Positions 20,052 through 31,831 of a stretch of 53,666 bases of DNA are shown here, one piece after another (the first letter of the stretch is position 1; the number at the start of each line of letters is the position of its first letter). Position numbers and translations under genes: made by a program. The notes beneath the pieces are model-generated. The model did not search any database, was not told the DNA's origin, and saw nothing but the letters and a program-made list of their open reading frames with translations. The DNA lies in the NCBI GenBank assembly GCA_032718475.1, contig JAUCBJ010003544.1, positions 1 through 53,666 on the forward strand. Reading direction: 5' to 3'. Source of the stretch: Nemertoderma westbladi (taxonomy: Eukaryota > Xenacoelomorpha > Nemertodermatida > Nemertodermatidae).

Positions 20052-20269
20052 CTCGGTATCTGTTGGCGAAACCTACAAATATTCAGTTGTCAGTATCCAA
20101 GGCAGCCACTACACGTCCGGCCAATCGGCTGCTCTGAGTTACACTCACGGCCAATCACATTGCGGCGACGGAATTCGTAACATAGGGGAACTCTGTGATG
20201 ATGGGAACCTTCGCCCTGGAGACGGCTGTGCCCCGGACTGTTCCATAGAAACTGACTTTATTTGCTATG
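20052..20269 (+). CDS. Pappalysin-like gene, internal exon 1 of 2 seen
   Basis: The exon lies between an acceptor (TTGCCTTTAG, phase 2) and a donor (G|GTAAAT, phase 1). It encodes a short beta segment, [16 protein letters not shown], and then a Cys-rich repeat, [16 protein letters not shown]...GDGCAPDC. This is the disulfide-rich CGDG...CDDGN...GDGC repeat typical of the C-terminal part of pappalysins (PAPPA family, secreted metzincin proteases that cleave IGF-binding proteins). The exon joins in frame to 20641-20834, giving ...ICYGEPSLC, a junction also seen in PAPPA proteins. The metzincin catalytic domain is not in the window. Cleaved substrate and function cannot be judged from this part. 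Confidence 0.75.
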
Positions 20270-20640
20270 GTAAATTATTATTTTATTGTTGTGAGTTAAT
20301 GAGTTAAAATTGGAATCCGTATGGAATGGAATTACTGGAATCCGTAATTAATACATAAACTTAATTTATCAGGGTTACTGTTTTTTCTATTGGTGAACAT
20401 TTTAGAATTCCGTCTTCGGCGGCGTTTTCAAGCAATTTTATTCCTCTCCAGGGGAAGTTTTATGCACATAACAGCTGATTGACTATTTTCCCTAAATTGA
20501 GAATTTAACATTGAGGCGAAGTATTAATTAACCGAGATGGGATTTGCGTCCAGTCACCCCCCCCCCCCCCCCCCCCCCCCTGCTCACCATATGACACCAG
20601 TACATTTTCCTGGATATGAAATACTTTTTCTGTTTCGCAG

Positions 20641-20834
20641 GGGAACCAAGTTTATGTTCTTATGAGTTGGCCCATATTGTCGCCGATACATCAACTACTC
20701 ATTGGCCAACCGCTGTGGATACGGATGGTAACAATTGTAATTATTTTAGGAAAGGACCCCTCACACAAGATAGACCTATTGTCTGCTCCAGTAACATCCG
20801 TAAACAATGCGAAACGACTCCAACTTGGTTCTCT
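20641..20834 (+). CDS. Pappalysin-like gene, internal exon 2 of 2 seen
   Basis: The acceptor is TTCTGTTTCGCAG and the donor is TCT|GTAAGT (phase 0). The exon continues the previous one in frame through codon GGG (G20269 + GG20641-20642). It encodes EPSLCSYELAHIV and a segment with five cysteines. The 371-bp intron between them carries a C-run at 20557-20580. The next exon was not found. Transposons occupy the downstream 15 kb, so the gene either continues through a very large intron or is truncated. Confidence 0.7.
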
Positions 20835-21438
20835 GTAAGTTAAATCAGTACTTTTCTAGGTATAATATATGTGGTTTGTCATAACCTAACATTGTAATCT
20901 TTCGCAGATTGAATTGGAATTGGGATTATTTATTTGACAGACGAAGTAAAATATAAACATACTGACATAGATATATAAACACAACACAACGATTATGATA
21001 ATGTAATAATGTATGGTAAGGCACAGTGCAAATTACGTACATAAATTAGACACAAATATTTACTATCGGTTTTTGGTTCCAATTAAACAATTAATTCTGT
21101 CAGGCTAAAAACGCTTTTCGGTTAGGCAAGTGTATAAAAGCTAAAAAAGGACGTGATAAATTCGAAAATATGCCGAAAAATTAAGAAGGTTAAGGAAGAA
21201 AAAACGTGATGCACAATAATTTGAGAACGTAAAAATAGTAATCATCGGTTCATATAAATTTATCATGTTGATTGATTGGTTTTTTTAGTGGTTGCGGATC
21301 CATTCCGCTATGTGCTTCTATGCCGCTATGCTCTGATAAAGTGGGACGGGGCCCAATTGACCAATATTGGTAAAAAGAAATAACCAGCTAGTAAGTGAGT
21401 AAGTTAACCCACAGCAGACCCAAAATCCAATATAGCCC
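20835..21438. other. Intronic or intergenic stretch
   Basis: AT-rich sequence with no exon that I can support. Confidence 0.5.
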
Positions 21439-22106
21439 CAGGGCCCTGTTGCACCAAATTACCAGTTCACCACAGTTCACCAGCTACCAGACCACCAGTT
21501 ACCAGTGGTACCAGACCCCAGGGCCCTGTTGCACCAAGCACTGGTTACCAGCTACCAGTTCCACCAGCTACCAGTTACCAGCTAAACTTGTTGCAATAAA
21601 GTCATCAGCAATCACTGGTATCCGATCACCACTGGTAAACCAGCAATTTTACCAGTAAATTCGCTGGTATTATCAGTGACTGTTGTACAAAGACTACCAG
21701 TTCATGGGACTGGTGGAACTTTACTGGTAAAAAATATCCAATTCTTATCAGTCGCGTTGAGACTGATAAGCTTGCTACCAGTCGGTTATATGCTTAGTTG
21801 ATTGATATCTTACACTATACGTTACTGTACGGTAAATTTAGTTTCAGTTCAAGTTGATATCTGACACTTTCTACTGCTCATATAGTATCTACACTGTACC
21901 GGGTATGATCACTCACCGACTCTTTAGACGACGATGCGCAATTCTATGCTATGTATAACAATACTATGAAGTCCTAATAATTTTTTTATAAATTTCATGC
22001 ATACCGGCCTTCAGTGTACAAGACTTCATGGCCTTTACAAATGTACGCCTTGGTCTGACAATACTGTACGGTAAATAATAATGTAAATAATGTATAGTAT
22101 TTTACT

Positions 22107-22663
22107 GTGTTGTATGTAGCAATGTTCGACTCAGATTCGGATGAGGATAATGTCTTTGAGGCACAAGTAGTAGGCGTTGCTGCAAGGAGGGGACCAACAT
22201 ATCGGGAAAGAATAAACTTCAACCGTATACCGGAGGAGAATAGGCAGCGATTCAGACTCAAAGATGAAAATGTGGCTCTTTTGATCGATCAGATTGGGCC
22301 GTTTCTCGAGCATGATAAAAATCATGCTTTGAGTTCGGAGCAGCGAATTAGGTTATCCCTTCGGTACCTAGCAACTGGAGGGAACATGCGAGACATCGCC
22401 GACAGCCATGGTGTCCATAAGTCAACGGTGTCACGCACGCTTCGGATTTTTGTTGGTCTTGTAAACGACCACATCCTTCCTAACAATGTGAAGTGGCCGG
22501 CAGAAAATGAAGTTCGAGATAATGTAAGGATTTTCTCCGATTTTGCTGGGTTTCCAAGCGTGATTGGTTGTATTGACGGGTCTCATTGACAGATCAAGCG
22601 GCCGACAGTTGATGAACCGAACTATGTCAATCGACATGGTTACCACTCTATCAATGGTATGCT
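22107..22663 (+). pseudogene. Harbinger transposase, N-terminal half
   Basis: This is a HARBI1-like DDE nuclease. The frame starts near 22107 and includes a helix-turn-helix segment (GVHKSTVSRTL, about residue 95) and the first catalytic Asp region, FPSVIGCIDGSH. A TGA at 22587-22589 then interrupts it, where copy 2 has a Phe codon. Reading resumes as QIKRPTVDEPNYVN until the LINE insertion at 22664. The C-terminal half continues at 26389. The enzyme is inactive here because of the stop and the insertion. Confidence 0.85.
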
Positions 22664-25600
22664 AGGACTAGGATCGGCATGCTGCATTGCAGCTGCATTT
22701 TTAAGAATGCTGTGCCGGCTTGTCAACAAAATTGCACCGCCACAACTCCCTATCACCCATGACATTTGCTAGATCATCCGCATCTTCAAGGCCAGTGTCC
22801 TTTAGGATGCGTCTCAAGAAAGTCATGGGCTGTCCACAATGCTTATTCACGCCATGAGGCTGCCAAAGTACAAGATTATGCACTGGCTGGTCCTCACGGC
22901 GAAAGCAATGTCCTGCAAAGCGGAGGCGATTTTGTTCTAGTGTCAAGCTTGGGGGAACCAAAGAGACACCTCCAATGTTATATAGTGTCTGGTTGGAGAT
23001 GTGTGCATTGTACTTGACACAATGAACCCGGCGTAGCATTCTTGTGAATGTGCCATCCAGAGATTTGGTGTCCTCAGCAGTTAGAGCCCAGCATGGACTC
23101 CCGTAGAGGAGTACTGGAACTACTGCTGCTCTAAATAATCGGACCTTAAGTTTCCGATTAATTCTCGGTGACTTCCAAATCCTGGAAAGCCTATTCAAGG
23201 CTGCCCATGCCTTTCCCTTACGTATTCGAAGGTGCTCACCTGACTTCCGGATCCATGATCCCAGGTAACAGAAGTCGTCCACATGCTCAAGCATACCATC
23301 CTTTGAGCTTATCCTTTGAGTTAACTGTCAGAATTTTGGTCTTTCTGGAGTTAATAAAAAGACCAACACTAGAAGCAGCATGTTCTAATGAGCTGAGGAG
23401 CCGTTGGGCTCCCTCTAATGATTCTGAGAGTACTCCTAAGTCATCAGCAAAGTCTAGATCAGTTAGGTACTTGGCAGGATTTCCTCGACTTCTGGAGCCA
23501 GTAGGTGGAGTTATCATCACCCCATCATCATTATAATGATCTAAGGACATGCGTAGAACATAGTCAACCACAATAATGAACAAAAATGGTGCAAGTGTGT
23601 CTCCTTGGAGGACGCCCCATAACACTTCAAATGGTTCTGTGTCACCGTCAACAGTAGACACAAATGTTGTCGAACCATCGTATACTGATCTGATTGCTGC
23701 AATAATTTCATCAGGAATCCCATATAATGAAAGTATGCTGAACATACGTGAGCGAGAGACTGAATCAAAGGCCTTGAAGAAGTCAACAAAGATAACAGCC
23801 AGATGCCTGTCTTTCTTTTTTGATAACTCTTCAATTATCCTTCTAAGTGCCAAAATGGGCTCCATGGTCCCACGACCTTTACGGAACCCATTCTGATTTC
23901 CACGGAGCAGTCTCTCAATGGGATCCCTGATGCGATTTAATAGAATCCTATTGTATAGCTTTGCAGCAATCGAGATCAATGAGATTCCCCGAAAAGAACC
24001 ATAGAGTGTTAGGTTGCCCTTCTTGGGAACTGGCACCAACTTATTTGTTTTCATTTCTTGTGGGACTCTTGTTGTTCGGTACATGTCTACTATGATGGGA
24101 TAGATGAGCTTTAAACACTCAGGTATTTTAAAGACCTCAGGGGGAACACCATCTACTCCACTGGCACGATTGGTCTTAATGCTCTTTGCAGCAGCCTTCA
24201 CTTCTGCAAAGGAGATATCGCCAATGGGAATATCTGGGAGTACAGACTCAGACACTTTTACTTCTATAAAGTTATCAGGCAATACCCTGTCATTATTGAG
24301 GAGCTTTTCAAAGTGGGCTTTCCAACCATTGAGGCGATCGGCTGGTGATTCAGCCTTAACCTTGGTGGTTGGTTGGCTTTTCCGCCCAGTAAGCAGATTG
24401 ATCGATTTCCATGCCTGGGATGATTGCCTGCTGTCGTCAGCATCATTGATGGCATCAACCTGTTGGTTTATTAGCTCCTGTAGATTAGCAGAGTACTGCC
24501 TGTTCAGGGACCTAGATGCAGCCTTAACTGCATTCTTGGCCGCTGTAGTCTGTTTGAGTCGGGACTCTTTCTGCGCCTTATGGAGGTCATTTCGGCACTT
24601 CTGAATTTTGTTGTCAGTCCAGGGGGCCCTTTTCCTGTTTCGAGGGTATACAGGAACTGTTTCCGCAGCTGCTAACTTAACTGCTTCTGTAAAGGCAGTA
24701 TAGCCCTCACAGTGATCTGCCGCCTCAGAGGCAAGAGCCTCATACCTGTTGCTCAGCTGTAGTGTGAAGCTGGATCTCACACTTGGCTGTTGCAACAGAG
24801 AGGACCAGTCATGCCGCGGCAAGGCAGATTTCGTTGTTCTGCTAGCACGCAGACTAAGTCTTACCTTGGCCACAATAAGGCGGTGATCACTGGAGAAGGG
24901 TCGAAGTGTAAATGCATTACAGTCTTGTATAGAGCTCCTGTATTTCCTACGAAACAGAATATGGTCTATCTGGGACTTGTGACCACTGGGTCCACTATGA
25001 GTCCATAGCTTTCCAGTTCGCTTCTTGAACTGGGTTCCAGCCGAAAACAATCCATTTCCAGAGATAAAATCCTGAAGATGGACAGAATTTCGGTTAACAC
25101 TATTGCTATAGACCCAGGGCGATGTAGGTGATTGATGCAGACTTGCATTAAAGTCTCCCAGGAATGTTAAGAATGCATGCTGATCCACTCCATCAGTAGC
25201 TGCTTGTAGATTGTGGTAGAAATTTTCCACCTCCTCTACAGGGGCAACACTAGTTGGAGAGTAGCACACAATCAGAACCACCTTAGGAAACTTCTTAGCC
25301 AGTCTTCCAGAACATGAGAAGTGGCAACGGATGATGCGGTTAGAGATTTGGTCTATTTTGTCCAATGCTGCATGTGCAGTTGGATTCATCAATAGACCAA
25401 TTCCACCATTGCCACTATCATCTGCTGACGCGAGGGCGAGTCGCCAACCGCCCCCCATGTCCTTAATCAGAACCTCATCAGTCTGTCCAGTCTGCATTCG
25501 GTGCTCTTGAACACCCACTGCGCTAAGAGAAAGCTTATCTGCCAAGGCAGTCAGCTCACCTTGTCGCATTGGGGACCCGAGTGTTAGGGTGTTTACTGAG

Positions 25601-26388
25601 GCTAGTCTTGTGACTTGCCTCAGATTCACCAATGGCTTTGTTGGTCGGGGTGGAACATGAGAGTAGCCTCCAACTCCAGAATCCCTCTCCCCATCACAAT
25701 CTGGCCTTCCTGGTGACCCAGGGTTTGGGCCAGAAAGGTCATCAGGAAAGGGACTCAAATAATTGTTGGCTGCTCTCTCTCCAGTAGGGGGTGAGACAGG
25801 CAGCCGGTCAGGAGTTAACTGACGCCTGTGAGGCCGATTGTGTCCGGTAATTCCACTGGCCTCTAGTGGCCGGACCTCCGCATTGCTAATGTAATCCATA
25901 GTGGGGGTTGGGGGGTGCTTTTTTGCCGAGTCAGCTCTCGGGGCAAATACCACACCCTGGTTTGCCATTCCACAGGGTGGGTGTCGCAATGGAGTCAGAT
26001 ATGAGGCCCATCACCCATATCTACTCTGGCGCACATGACCCACCATTGGCTGTTGCAGCTCATCTGCTGGGTCATGCCCTGTACCCTTGCTGCCAGGTGC
26101 AGGTCGCAGTGAAGTGCTCTCAGAGTGGACATGAGAACACTCTACTCCTGACCAGCCATTGGTAGATCACCATCTGCCTGGTCAGGCCATATACCCCTGC
26201 AGCCAAGTATATGGGTCCTTAATCCAGGACCAAGGGTGTCCTTATCCCAGAACGAAGGGGGTCCTAGTTACAGGACCAGATTTGCCCTAGTAAGAGGGTC
26301 TATGCAGCTACAGGTGGCACCTCCTTTATGCTGCATGGAGGTGGCAAGTTTTCTTGATCAATGACCTAGAATACCTGACCTGACCTGA
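22664..26388 (-). mobile_element. Non-LTR retrotransposon (LINE) inserted in the transposase
   Basis: A minus-strand LINE interrupts the Harbinger transposase between ATGCT copies at 22659-22663 and 26389-26393, a 5-bp target duplication at least. Comparison with the uninterrupted copy 2 (around 34760) confirms the junctions. It encodes an AP endonuclease and RT. Its 3' end (22664-22720) recurs as a fragment at 41925-42060. There is no poly(A) tail. Confidence 0.88.
22701..25989 (-). CDS. LINE polyprotein: AP endonuclease + reverse transcriptase (one frameshift)
   Basis: The main frame (25989 to 23287, 900 codons) has a Pro-rich N terminus and an APE-type endonuclease (residues about 130-390, with VGVQEHRM, GDFNASL and SDHRL). 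RT follows (about 620-890), with PVPKKGN, SFRGISLIS, NQNGFRKGRGT, FVDFFKAFDS and the catalytic FADDL. A single extra base in the AAA run near 23298 shifts the frame. The protein continues from about 23294 to 22701 as the C-terminal domain (FCYLGSWI...LLYGSPCWAL). No RNase H is seen. The order fits RTE/CR1-like non-LTR elements; I do not assign the clade. The element is almost intact, so it is probably recent. Confidence 0.88.
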
Positions 26389-26897
26389 ATGCTTGTTTGT
26401 TCCAAAGATGGAGTTCCACTATGTCTCAGCAAGGTGACCTGGATCTGTAGGTGATGCTCGTGTATTTCGGAACAGTACCTTATAACCAAAGTACCAAAGA
26501 GTACCTTATAGTACCAGTGCCCGTAGCACATACAGAGCAAGAGGAAAGGTTTAATCGCTGCCACAAGAAAACTAGAAGACTCATTGAATGTGCTATAGGA
26601 CTTCTCAAGCAGCGATTCCGTTGCCTGTTGGGTAAGATGGAGTTCACCCCGGAACATTCTGCAAATGTAATACGCTGTTGTGTTGCGTTGCACAACCTGT
26701 TTTTGAAGCCGTATGACTCTGAAGAAGCCATTAGAGACTTCCATTTGGGAGGCATTATAGAACGTGAAGCTGGTGTAAGAAGCCATAAGAGACTTCCATT
26801 TGGGAGGCATTATAGAACCTGAAGCTGGTGATGAGCCAATTGCTGATGATAAGAACCAAAATCTTTTTCGTCGCAGAGAACTAATGAATCTTTTTTA
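26389..26897 (+). pseudogene. Harbinger transposase, C-terminal half
   Basis: The transposase resumes after the LINE. The frame 26451-26822 contains FNRCHKKTRRLIECAIGLLKQRFRCL and VIRCCVALHNLFL, the C-terminal block of HARBI1-like nucleases holding the last acidic catalytic residue. A 53-bp repeat of the GAAGCCATTAGAGACTTCCATTTGG region (about 26726 and 26779) disturbs the tail. Small deletions relative to copy 2 remove further residues near 26450-26530. Confidence 0.8.
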
Positions 26898-27047
26898 ACT
26901 ATTACGAGTTCATCTAGTTTTCGGTTTTTGAATAGTTTGAGCGTGGAAAGTCGAAAATTTTAAATTTGATTCAAAACCATCCCGCTAGATGTAAAATGTA
27001 ATGCTTCTTATTTCCAACTATAGTCACCTACAATTATACCAATAGTA

Positions 27048-27235
27048 TATAATAGGGCAAGCAAGGGGTGCACTACGCAGACTTACACTAATCTTTCCAG
27101 TAATGACAGGATGAGTGAGTTGAGTAGCCTATGGAATGATTGTAAACTCCACAATCCAACAATCTTACAATAACATAATAATTAGATGTTTATAGGTAAA
27201 GCTGACCAACAGTGTCATAAATTTAACAGAATAAC
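27048..27235. repeat. Harbinger terminal arm, inverted partner at 30121-30402
   Basis: The stretch from the GGTGACTATAG region to AACAGAATAAC is repeated inverted at 30198-30402 (transposon copy 2). It marks shared Harbinger sequence in the two inverted copies. Confidence 0.75.
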
Positions 27236-27240
27236 TATAT

Positions 27241-27373
27241 TTATTACCCTATTATTGAGTTATTTTCCCGGTTATTTAACCCGCGGGTAGGAAACAACCC
27301 GAGGGCGAAGCCCGAGGGTGTTCCTGCCCAAGGGTTAAATAACCGGGAAAATAACTCAATAATAGGGTAATAA
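27241..27373. repeat. 133-bp near-perfect palindrome
   Basis: TTATTACCCTATTATTGAG is mirrored at the far end as CTCAATAATAGGGTAATAA. Pairing continues almost to the centre, GAGGGCGAAGCCCGAGGG. It would fold into one long hairpin. Confidence 0.92.
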
Positions 27374-28516
27374 GTGTGTTATTCCCCATTACCTTCACTC
27401 ACCTACGAGTAATATATAGCTAAGGCTTCAAACATTTCTAAAAGGGTTTTGTTTGGGGGGAGTTGATTAAAAATGGGGCGTGGTATTTTGGGGGGGAAAT
27501 AACTATGCATATATATTTTTATCACTTCTATTTTGTTCCTATACAACGAATATGACTTATGGTAGACATTATTTCAGTCATCTTATTTTATGTCTACTAT
27601 TTCAGTCATTTTTAATGCTTTCATATATGGCTTTTCTACAGTAGAGCAATAAATTTATGAAATTACGTATTTATATAGCAGGTAACAGCGTAAATGTTAT
27701 AGCTCTATTTCTCAGATATATTTCCCAGCTACAGATACGGGAACTTTATTCGACGGAATAAAAAGCGGGTGTAACAAGGGCGCATTTTTGCTTGCATCCT
27801 TAAATGATAGCTAAATGGTCTTTCCATTGGGGACTATAGTTCGAGAGGTACCGCACTGGAAATAAGTTGTCAAACTTTGCACGTAATCATGGCCTAACGG
27901 CCGAATAAAAATTTTACTTTTTTTTAGTTTTATGCCGCTCCAGGGTAAAATCGACGCAGATAACAGCTGATCACTCCTAAAAATACAACTGTAACCTTTT
28001 CTATTGTTTTTAATTTATTGTTTTGGTTAGAATTACAGTATGTGCAATTGTAACACGCTCATTTCCCTTAATTTTTAATTTAACATTAAGACGAAATATG
28101 AATTCGCCGAGATGGGTCAAATTTCACCCCCCCCACCCCATCTCCCCAACGTTCGATATTTCTTGAATAACCGTTGTTGGGTGGTCGTTAAAGTACACAC
28201 CCGCCGCCACTGGCCTACCCTGATGTCGCACGCCTGTATGTAGAACTTCCATTGAAGCAAAAAATCGTGAATTATTAAATTTGATACTAATTGATGGAAA
28301 GGAGTCGCGTTGTTTAATTTCTGTTCTCGAGTGCTCAGATAATGTTATTTAATTAGATAGTATACCTAGAAATTAAGTGCACATTAAGTTATCAAATACT
28401 ATAACTATAACTGTGACTGCGGTGTAGTACTTTTGTTATTACAGTTTTGCAGATTGGGGGACTGACTCTTTTGACGCAGACAATATTAAAACTAAGGTAA
28501 CAGTTCCGTATCCGTG

Positions 28517-29033
28517 TAGCACTACATTTTTATTCCATAAATCATGGATACCATGGCAACATTGTAGAGTTCTAGAACACAATATAAATATTATACACTA
28601 TTCTAGAACATAAATAAAATTAAAAATATAACGTTCTAGAACATATAGCTAGTTATTTTTAAATTTTAAAATAGCTAGAAATTTAAAAAAAATAAAAAAC
28701 TTTTTTTTATTAATGTTTGGTACTGTAGTTTGGAAACTTTCGATATTCATTTAAATGTATTTTGAAATTTAATTAAAAAAAACTAGCTACTGGTATATGT
28801 TACAAATATACCAATTTTCAATATTCATTTACATGTATTCAGAAATTCTTTTAAATACAATTATATTTAATTTACTAGCTATTTTTAAATTAATAAAAAC
28901 AGCTATATGTTCTAGAAAGTAATATATTTTTTTAATTTATGTTCTAGAATAGTATATAATACGTTTCATTTGTTCTACAACTCTTTAACGTTGCCATAGT
29001 AACAATGATATATGTTTTAAAAATGTAGTGCTA
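28517..29033. mobile_element. Foldback MITE with TTCTAGAA motifs
   Basis: TAGCACTACATTTTT at the left (28518) is inverted at 29018-29033, with about 150-bp imperfect arms. The arms contain repeated GTTCTAGAAC/TTCTAGAA palindromes and a CATGGCAAC/GTTGCCATAG pair. The interior is A/T only. There is no coding potential. Confidence 0.75.
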
Positions 29034-29755
29034 TAAGGAACTCTAGTCAAAACGGTATTCCTTCTAGAATAATATTTTTTCAAAAGGAACTACAGTATAA
29101 AAAAATGAAATTATATATAAAAATTAACAAATGCTACGATAAAAAATTTATAGGGTAAAGTAGGAGAACGGAACCAGTAGTGCCGAAAATAATAGCTATG
29201 TTTATCTAAAACATAGCTACCATAAATTTCAGTTGCTTGAATATGAAAGGGACATTTGATCATTGAAGGAATAATTGTATCAAATGTGAATTTCTAGAAC
29301 TCTCCTCATATTATCAGTCTCAATCTTTAAAATCGGTTCCAGATTTACTATACCTACTACATACCATCCACGTATGCAAGGCCTCTGTACATTACTGTCG
29401 CTGTCTTACGGGATCATCTGCTGACAACAACTCTGCAATAAGTTCTAAACAAATTGGTTGTGAATTGTAACCATGGTAGCTAGTGGATGAAACCTATTAA
29501 TATGCGAATATTTTATATTTTATTTTTATATTCTAATTGATTGGCTGTAACTAAGCTACCAAAAGCGGGATAGGATTAATAACTGGTTATTTTCCCTAGG
29601 GCGAATTCGGATATTTTTTTACATAGCCCACCATTGTATTGTTATTTTAAACAGTTTGTAATGGGGAATAACCTGTGTTAATTAATTAATTTTTGTAATT
29701 AATTAACTAATTGTTATCGCAGTGACACGGGCCACCCAATAAATATATATAACAG

Positions 29756-30112
29756 AATAAAGTCTTACCGACCGGCTGACCGGTACCGGTACGCCTTTTA
29801 ATTCTGTAATTGGTTAACTGAGTGTTTACTGGTTATCAGTAATAAATTTTCTACTGGTGAAAAACACTGGTTTTAACCAGTCGTTATTGCAACGCGATTT
29901 CTACCACTGGTAACTGGTGGACTGGTAGCTGGTGAACTGATGGACTGGTGAACTGGTAATTTGGTGCAACAGGGCCCTGTGGTAGAAATCCCGTTGCAAT
30001 AAGGACTGGTTAAAACCAGTGTTTTTCACCAGTAGAAAATGTAATACTGATAACCAGTTAACCAATTAATAGGTGTACCGGTCAGCCTGTCGGTAAGAGT
30101 ATCATATGATAG
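29756..30112. repeat. Palindromic junction of two Harbinger ends
   Basis: An arm of about 140 bp (CTTACCGACCGGCTGACCGG to TTTCTACCAC, 29767-29908) is repeated inverted at 29981-30102, around a 75-bp loop rich in ACTGGT and ending CAGGGCCCTG. It joins the facing ends of copies 1 and 2. The sequence from CTGTGTTAATTAATT to CCACCCAATAAATAT also occurs as a direct repeat on both sides (29673-29747 and 30136-30196). Confidence 0.7.
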
Positions 30113-30388
30113 TGTCATAAATTTAACAGAATAACCTGTGTTAATTAATTAATTAACCAATTGTTATCGCAGTGACACGGGCCACCCAATAAATATGTTA
30201 ACATTTATGACACTGTTGGTCAGCTTTACCTATAAACATCTAATTATTGTTATTAATGTTATTGTAAGATTGTTGGATTGCGGAGTTTACAATCATTCCA
30301 TAGGCTACTCAACTCACTCACCCTGTCGTTACTGGAAAGATTAGTGTAAGTCTGCGGTGCACCCCTCGCTCGCCTTATTACTATTGGT

Positions 30389-30926
30389 ATGATTGTAGGT
30401 GACTATAGTTGGAAATTAAGAACTGTAATAAGAATGAAGAATAATGAAAAAATTGCTCTGCTCCAAGAAATTAATTTAAGAAAATCCAAACTATTTGGAA
30501 AATTTAGCGATACACAAACGAAGGAAGATCGCATAGCAGCGAGGAAAACCTTCTTAAATGAATGTATTCAGGTTCACGGTTTCAATCCCCTTCCATCCGG
30601 AAAAGATTTGGCATTTCTGCGAGATGTTACATGGAAGAACTTCGTACATCTGCCGTAGAACGTCGTGACAAGAAGAGGCACACTGGAGCGGCCGGAGGAG
30701 GCCCTGAAGCGAAACAGTCACGTATGTATGAGGCTGTTCTTGATACACTCGGTCGAGATACATCGGGATTAAAAGGGTTTGCAATTCCAGAGACATTCGA
30801 GCATCATGTGACTAGACATGTCGAGGAGTCCGGGCATGAAAGTCTAGGTGACAACAGTGTCACAACGGTTTCCTCAACCCCCAAAGAGGCATCGACAAGC
30901 TCGGGAATACCGTCAAAATCAGCTTA
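30389..30926 (+). pseudogene. Harbinger Myb/SANT-like second ORF (frameshifted)
   Basis: Two overlapping frames (30389-30658 and 30562-30927) together give a Myb/SANT-like DNA-binding protein of the sort that accompanies Harbinger transposases. Helical segments are KNNEKIALLQEINLRKSKLF and AARKTFLNECIQVHGF, and then LRDVTWKN joins across a frameshift near 30640 to ERRDKKRHTGAAGGGPEA. A Ser-rich tail follows, and a stop at 30925 is followed by another open coiled-coil stretch to about 31000. In this family the partner is thought to help nuclear import and end recognition by the transposase. The frameshift makes this copy non-functional unless spliced. Confidence 0.65.
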
Positions 30927-31831
30927 AAAAAAGATGGCTGAGATGGTCGAGATATTGAAATCGAAATGGGACGTTGGGGAAATAAAGCTGCGTTGCGAAA
31001 ATTAGCAGCTTCAAAATAAAAAACTTAAAACTGGAACTTCAGAGCTCCATGCTGAGGACCCTAATACCTAATCAGTTGGACACTTTCAACTACAATGAGC
31101 CTAAGGTGTAATCCGTGTAGTTTATTTTGTTTTATTTTGTAATTTTGATTAAATAAATTTATAGTAGACCTGTCCTACCGGTATAGTTTCACATCATTCA
31201 TAAGATTGCAGGTTGTTGTTCTCACTTTCTTTAAATTGTACCTATATTAAGGGACATAGTGTAAAAATTATATTAAAAGTTAAAATTCAAATTAGTCTAT
31301 CGTGTCATGTTGCTGTTCGTCACTATGAGACAACTTTTTATGAACACTCTCATTATAAGTAATTTTCTCTTCATCACGAACTTAAACATCATATTCCAAG
31401 AAAACGTACAGGTTAAAAAACTAATGATAGCAAAACGTACAGGTTGCAAAACTAATGATAGCACATTTCGAACACTACAACTTTGGTAATTATTATGTGT
31501 GCAAGGTATTATTTTAAAAAATAAGAAATCTAGAAATTAAATAAATTTATAACAAGATAAATAAATAAGTAACACAAAATATATAAAGCAAAAATATAAA
31601 CAATCTTAAACATGGTTTGACTCAAGTTGATTCGATATTGAAAATAGAAAATTATAAAAAATTTCAAAAAACATGCCACTGGATGTAAAATCTGACCTAC
31701 ATTCTCTCCCGTTCCTAACCGTTCAAAAAAATAGCAACCATTTTTGTGATGTTTTTTTCAAATATTATTAATAAATTCGGTTTGTCAAAATTTGGATCAA
31801 ACTTTGACCATTCTGCTTTTTGAAGGATGTA
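30927..31831. other. Non-coding Harbinger interior
   Basis: AT-rich DNA with a short tandem duplication, AACGTACAGGTT...CTAATGATAGCA (31400-31463). The segment around 31630-31690 resembles, in inverse, the region 34140-34200 next to the transposase. No further gene is seen. Confidence 0.5.

Larger units (their letters stand above)
27236..29665. mobile_element. 2.4-kb insertion with GAATAAC target duplication
   Basis: The insertion is flanked by GAATAAC at 27229-27235 and 29666-29672. The related sequence at 30121-30140 reads through the same site without the insertion, so the boundaries are well supported. Its left end is a 133-bp palindrome. GTTATTCCCCATTAC occurs at 27378-27392 and inverted at 29658-29672. 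The middle holds another foldback element (28517-29033). No protein gene is seen in 27400-29660. A DNA transposon without coding capacity is the best guess. Confidence 0.7.
21439..29979 (+). mobile_element. PIF/Harbinger element, copy 1 (nested, degenerate)
   Basis: The ends carry CAGGGCCCTGTTGCACCAA at 21439-21457 (repeated at 21519-21537) and its inverse at 29961-29979. Subterminal regions are packed with CTGGT/ACCAG motifs, which may be transposase-binding sites. The interior holds a plus-strand transposase pseudogene split by a LINE. Downstream non-coding sequence is shared with copy 2. The second (Myb-like) ORF is deleted: sequence jumps from the transposase 3' region directly to GGTGACTATAG-type terminal sequence near 27040. 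A further 2.4-kb insertion occupies 27236-29665. Confidence 0.75.
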
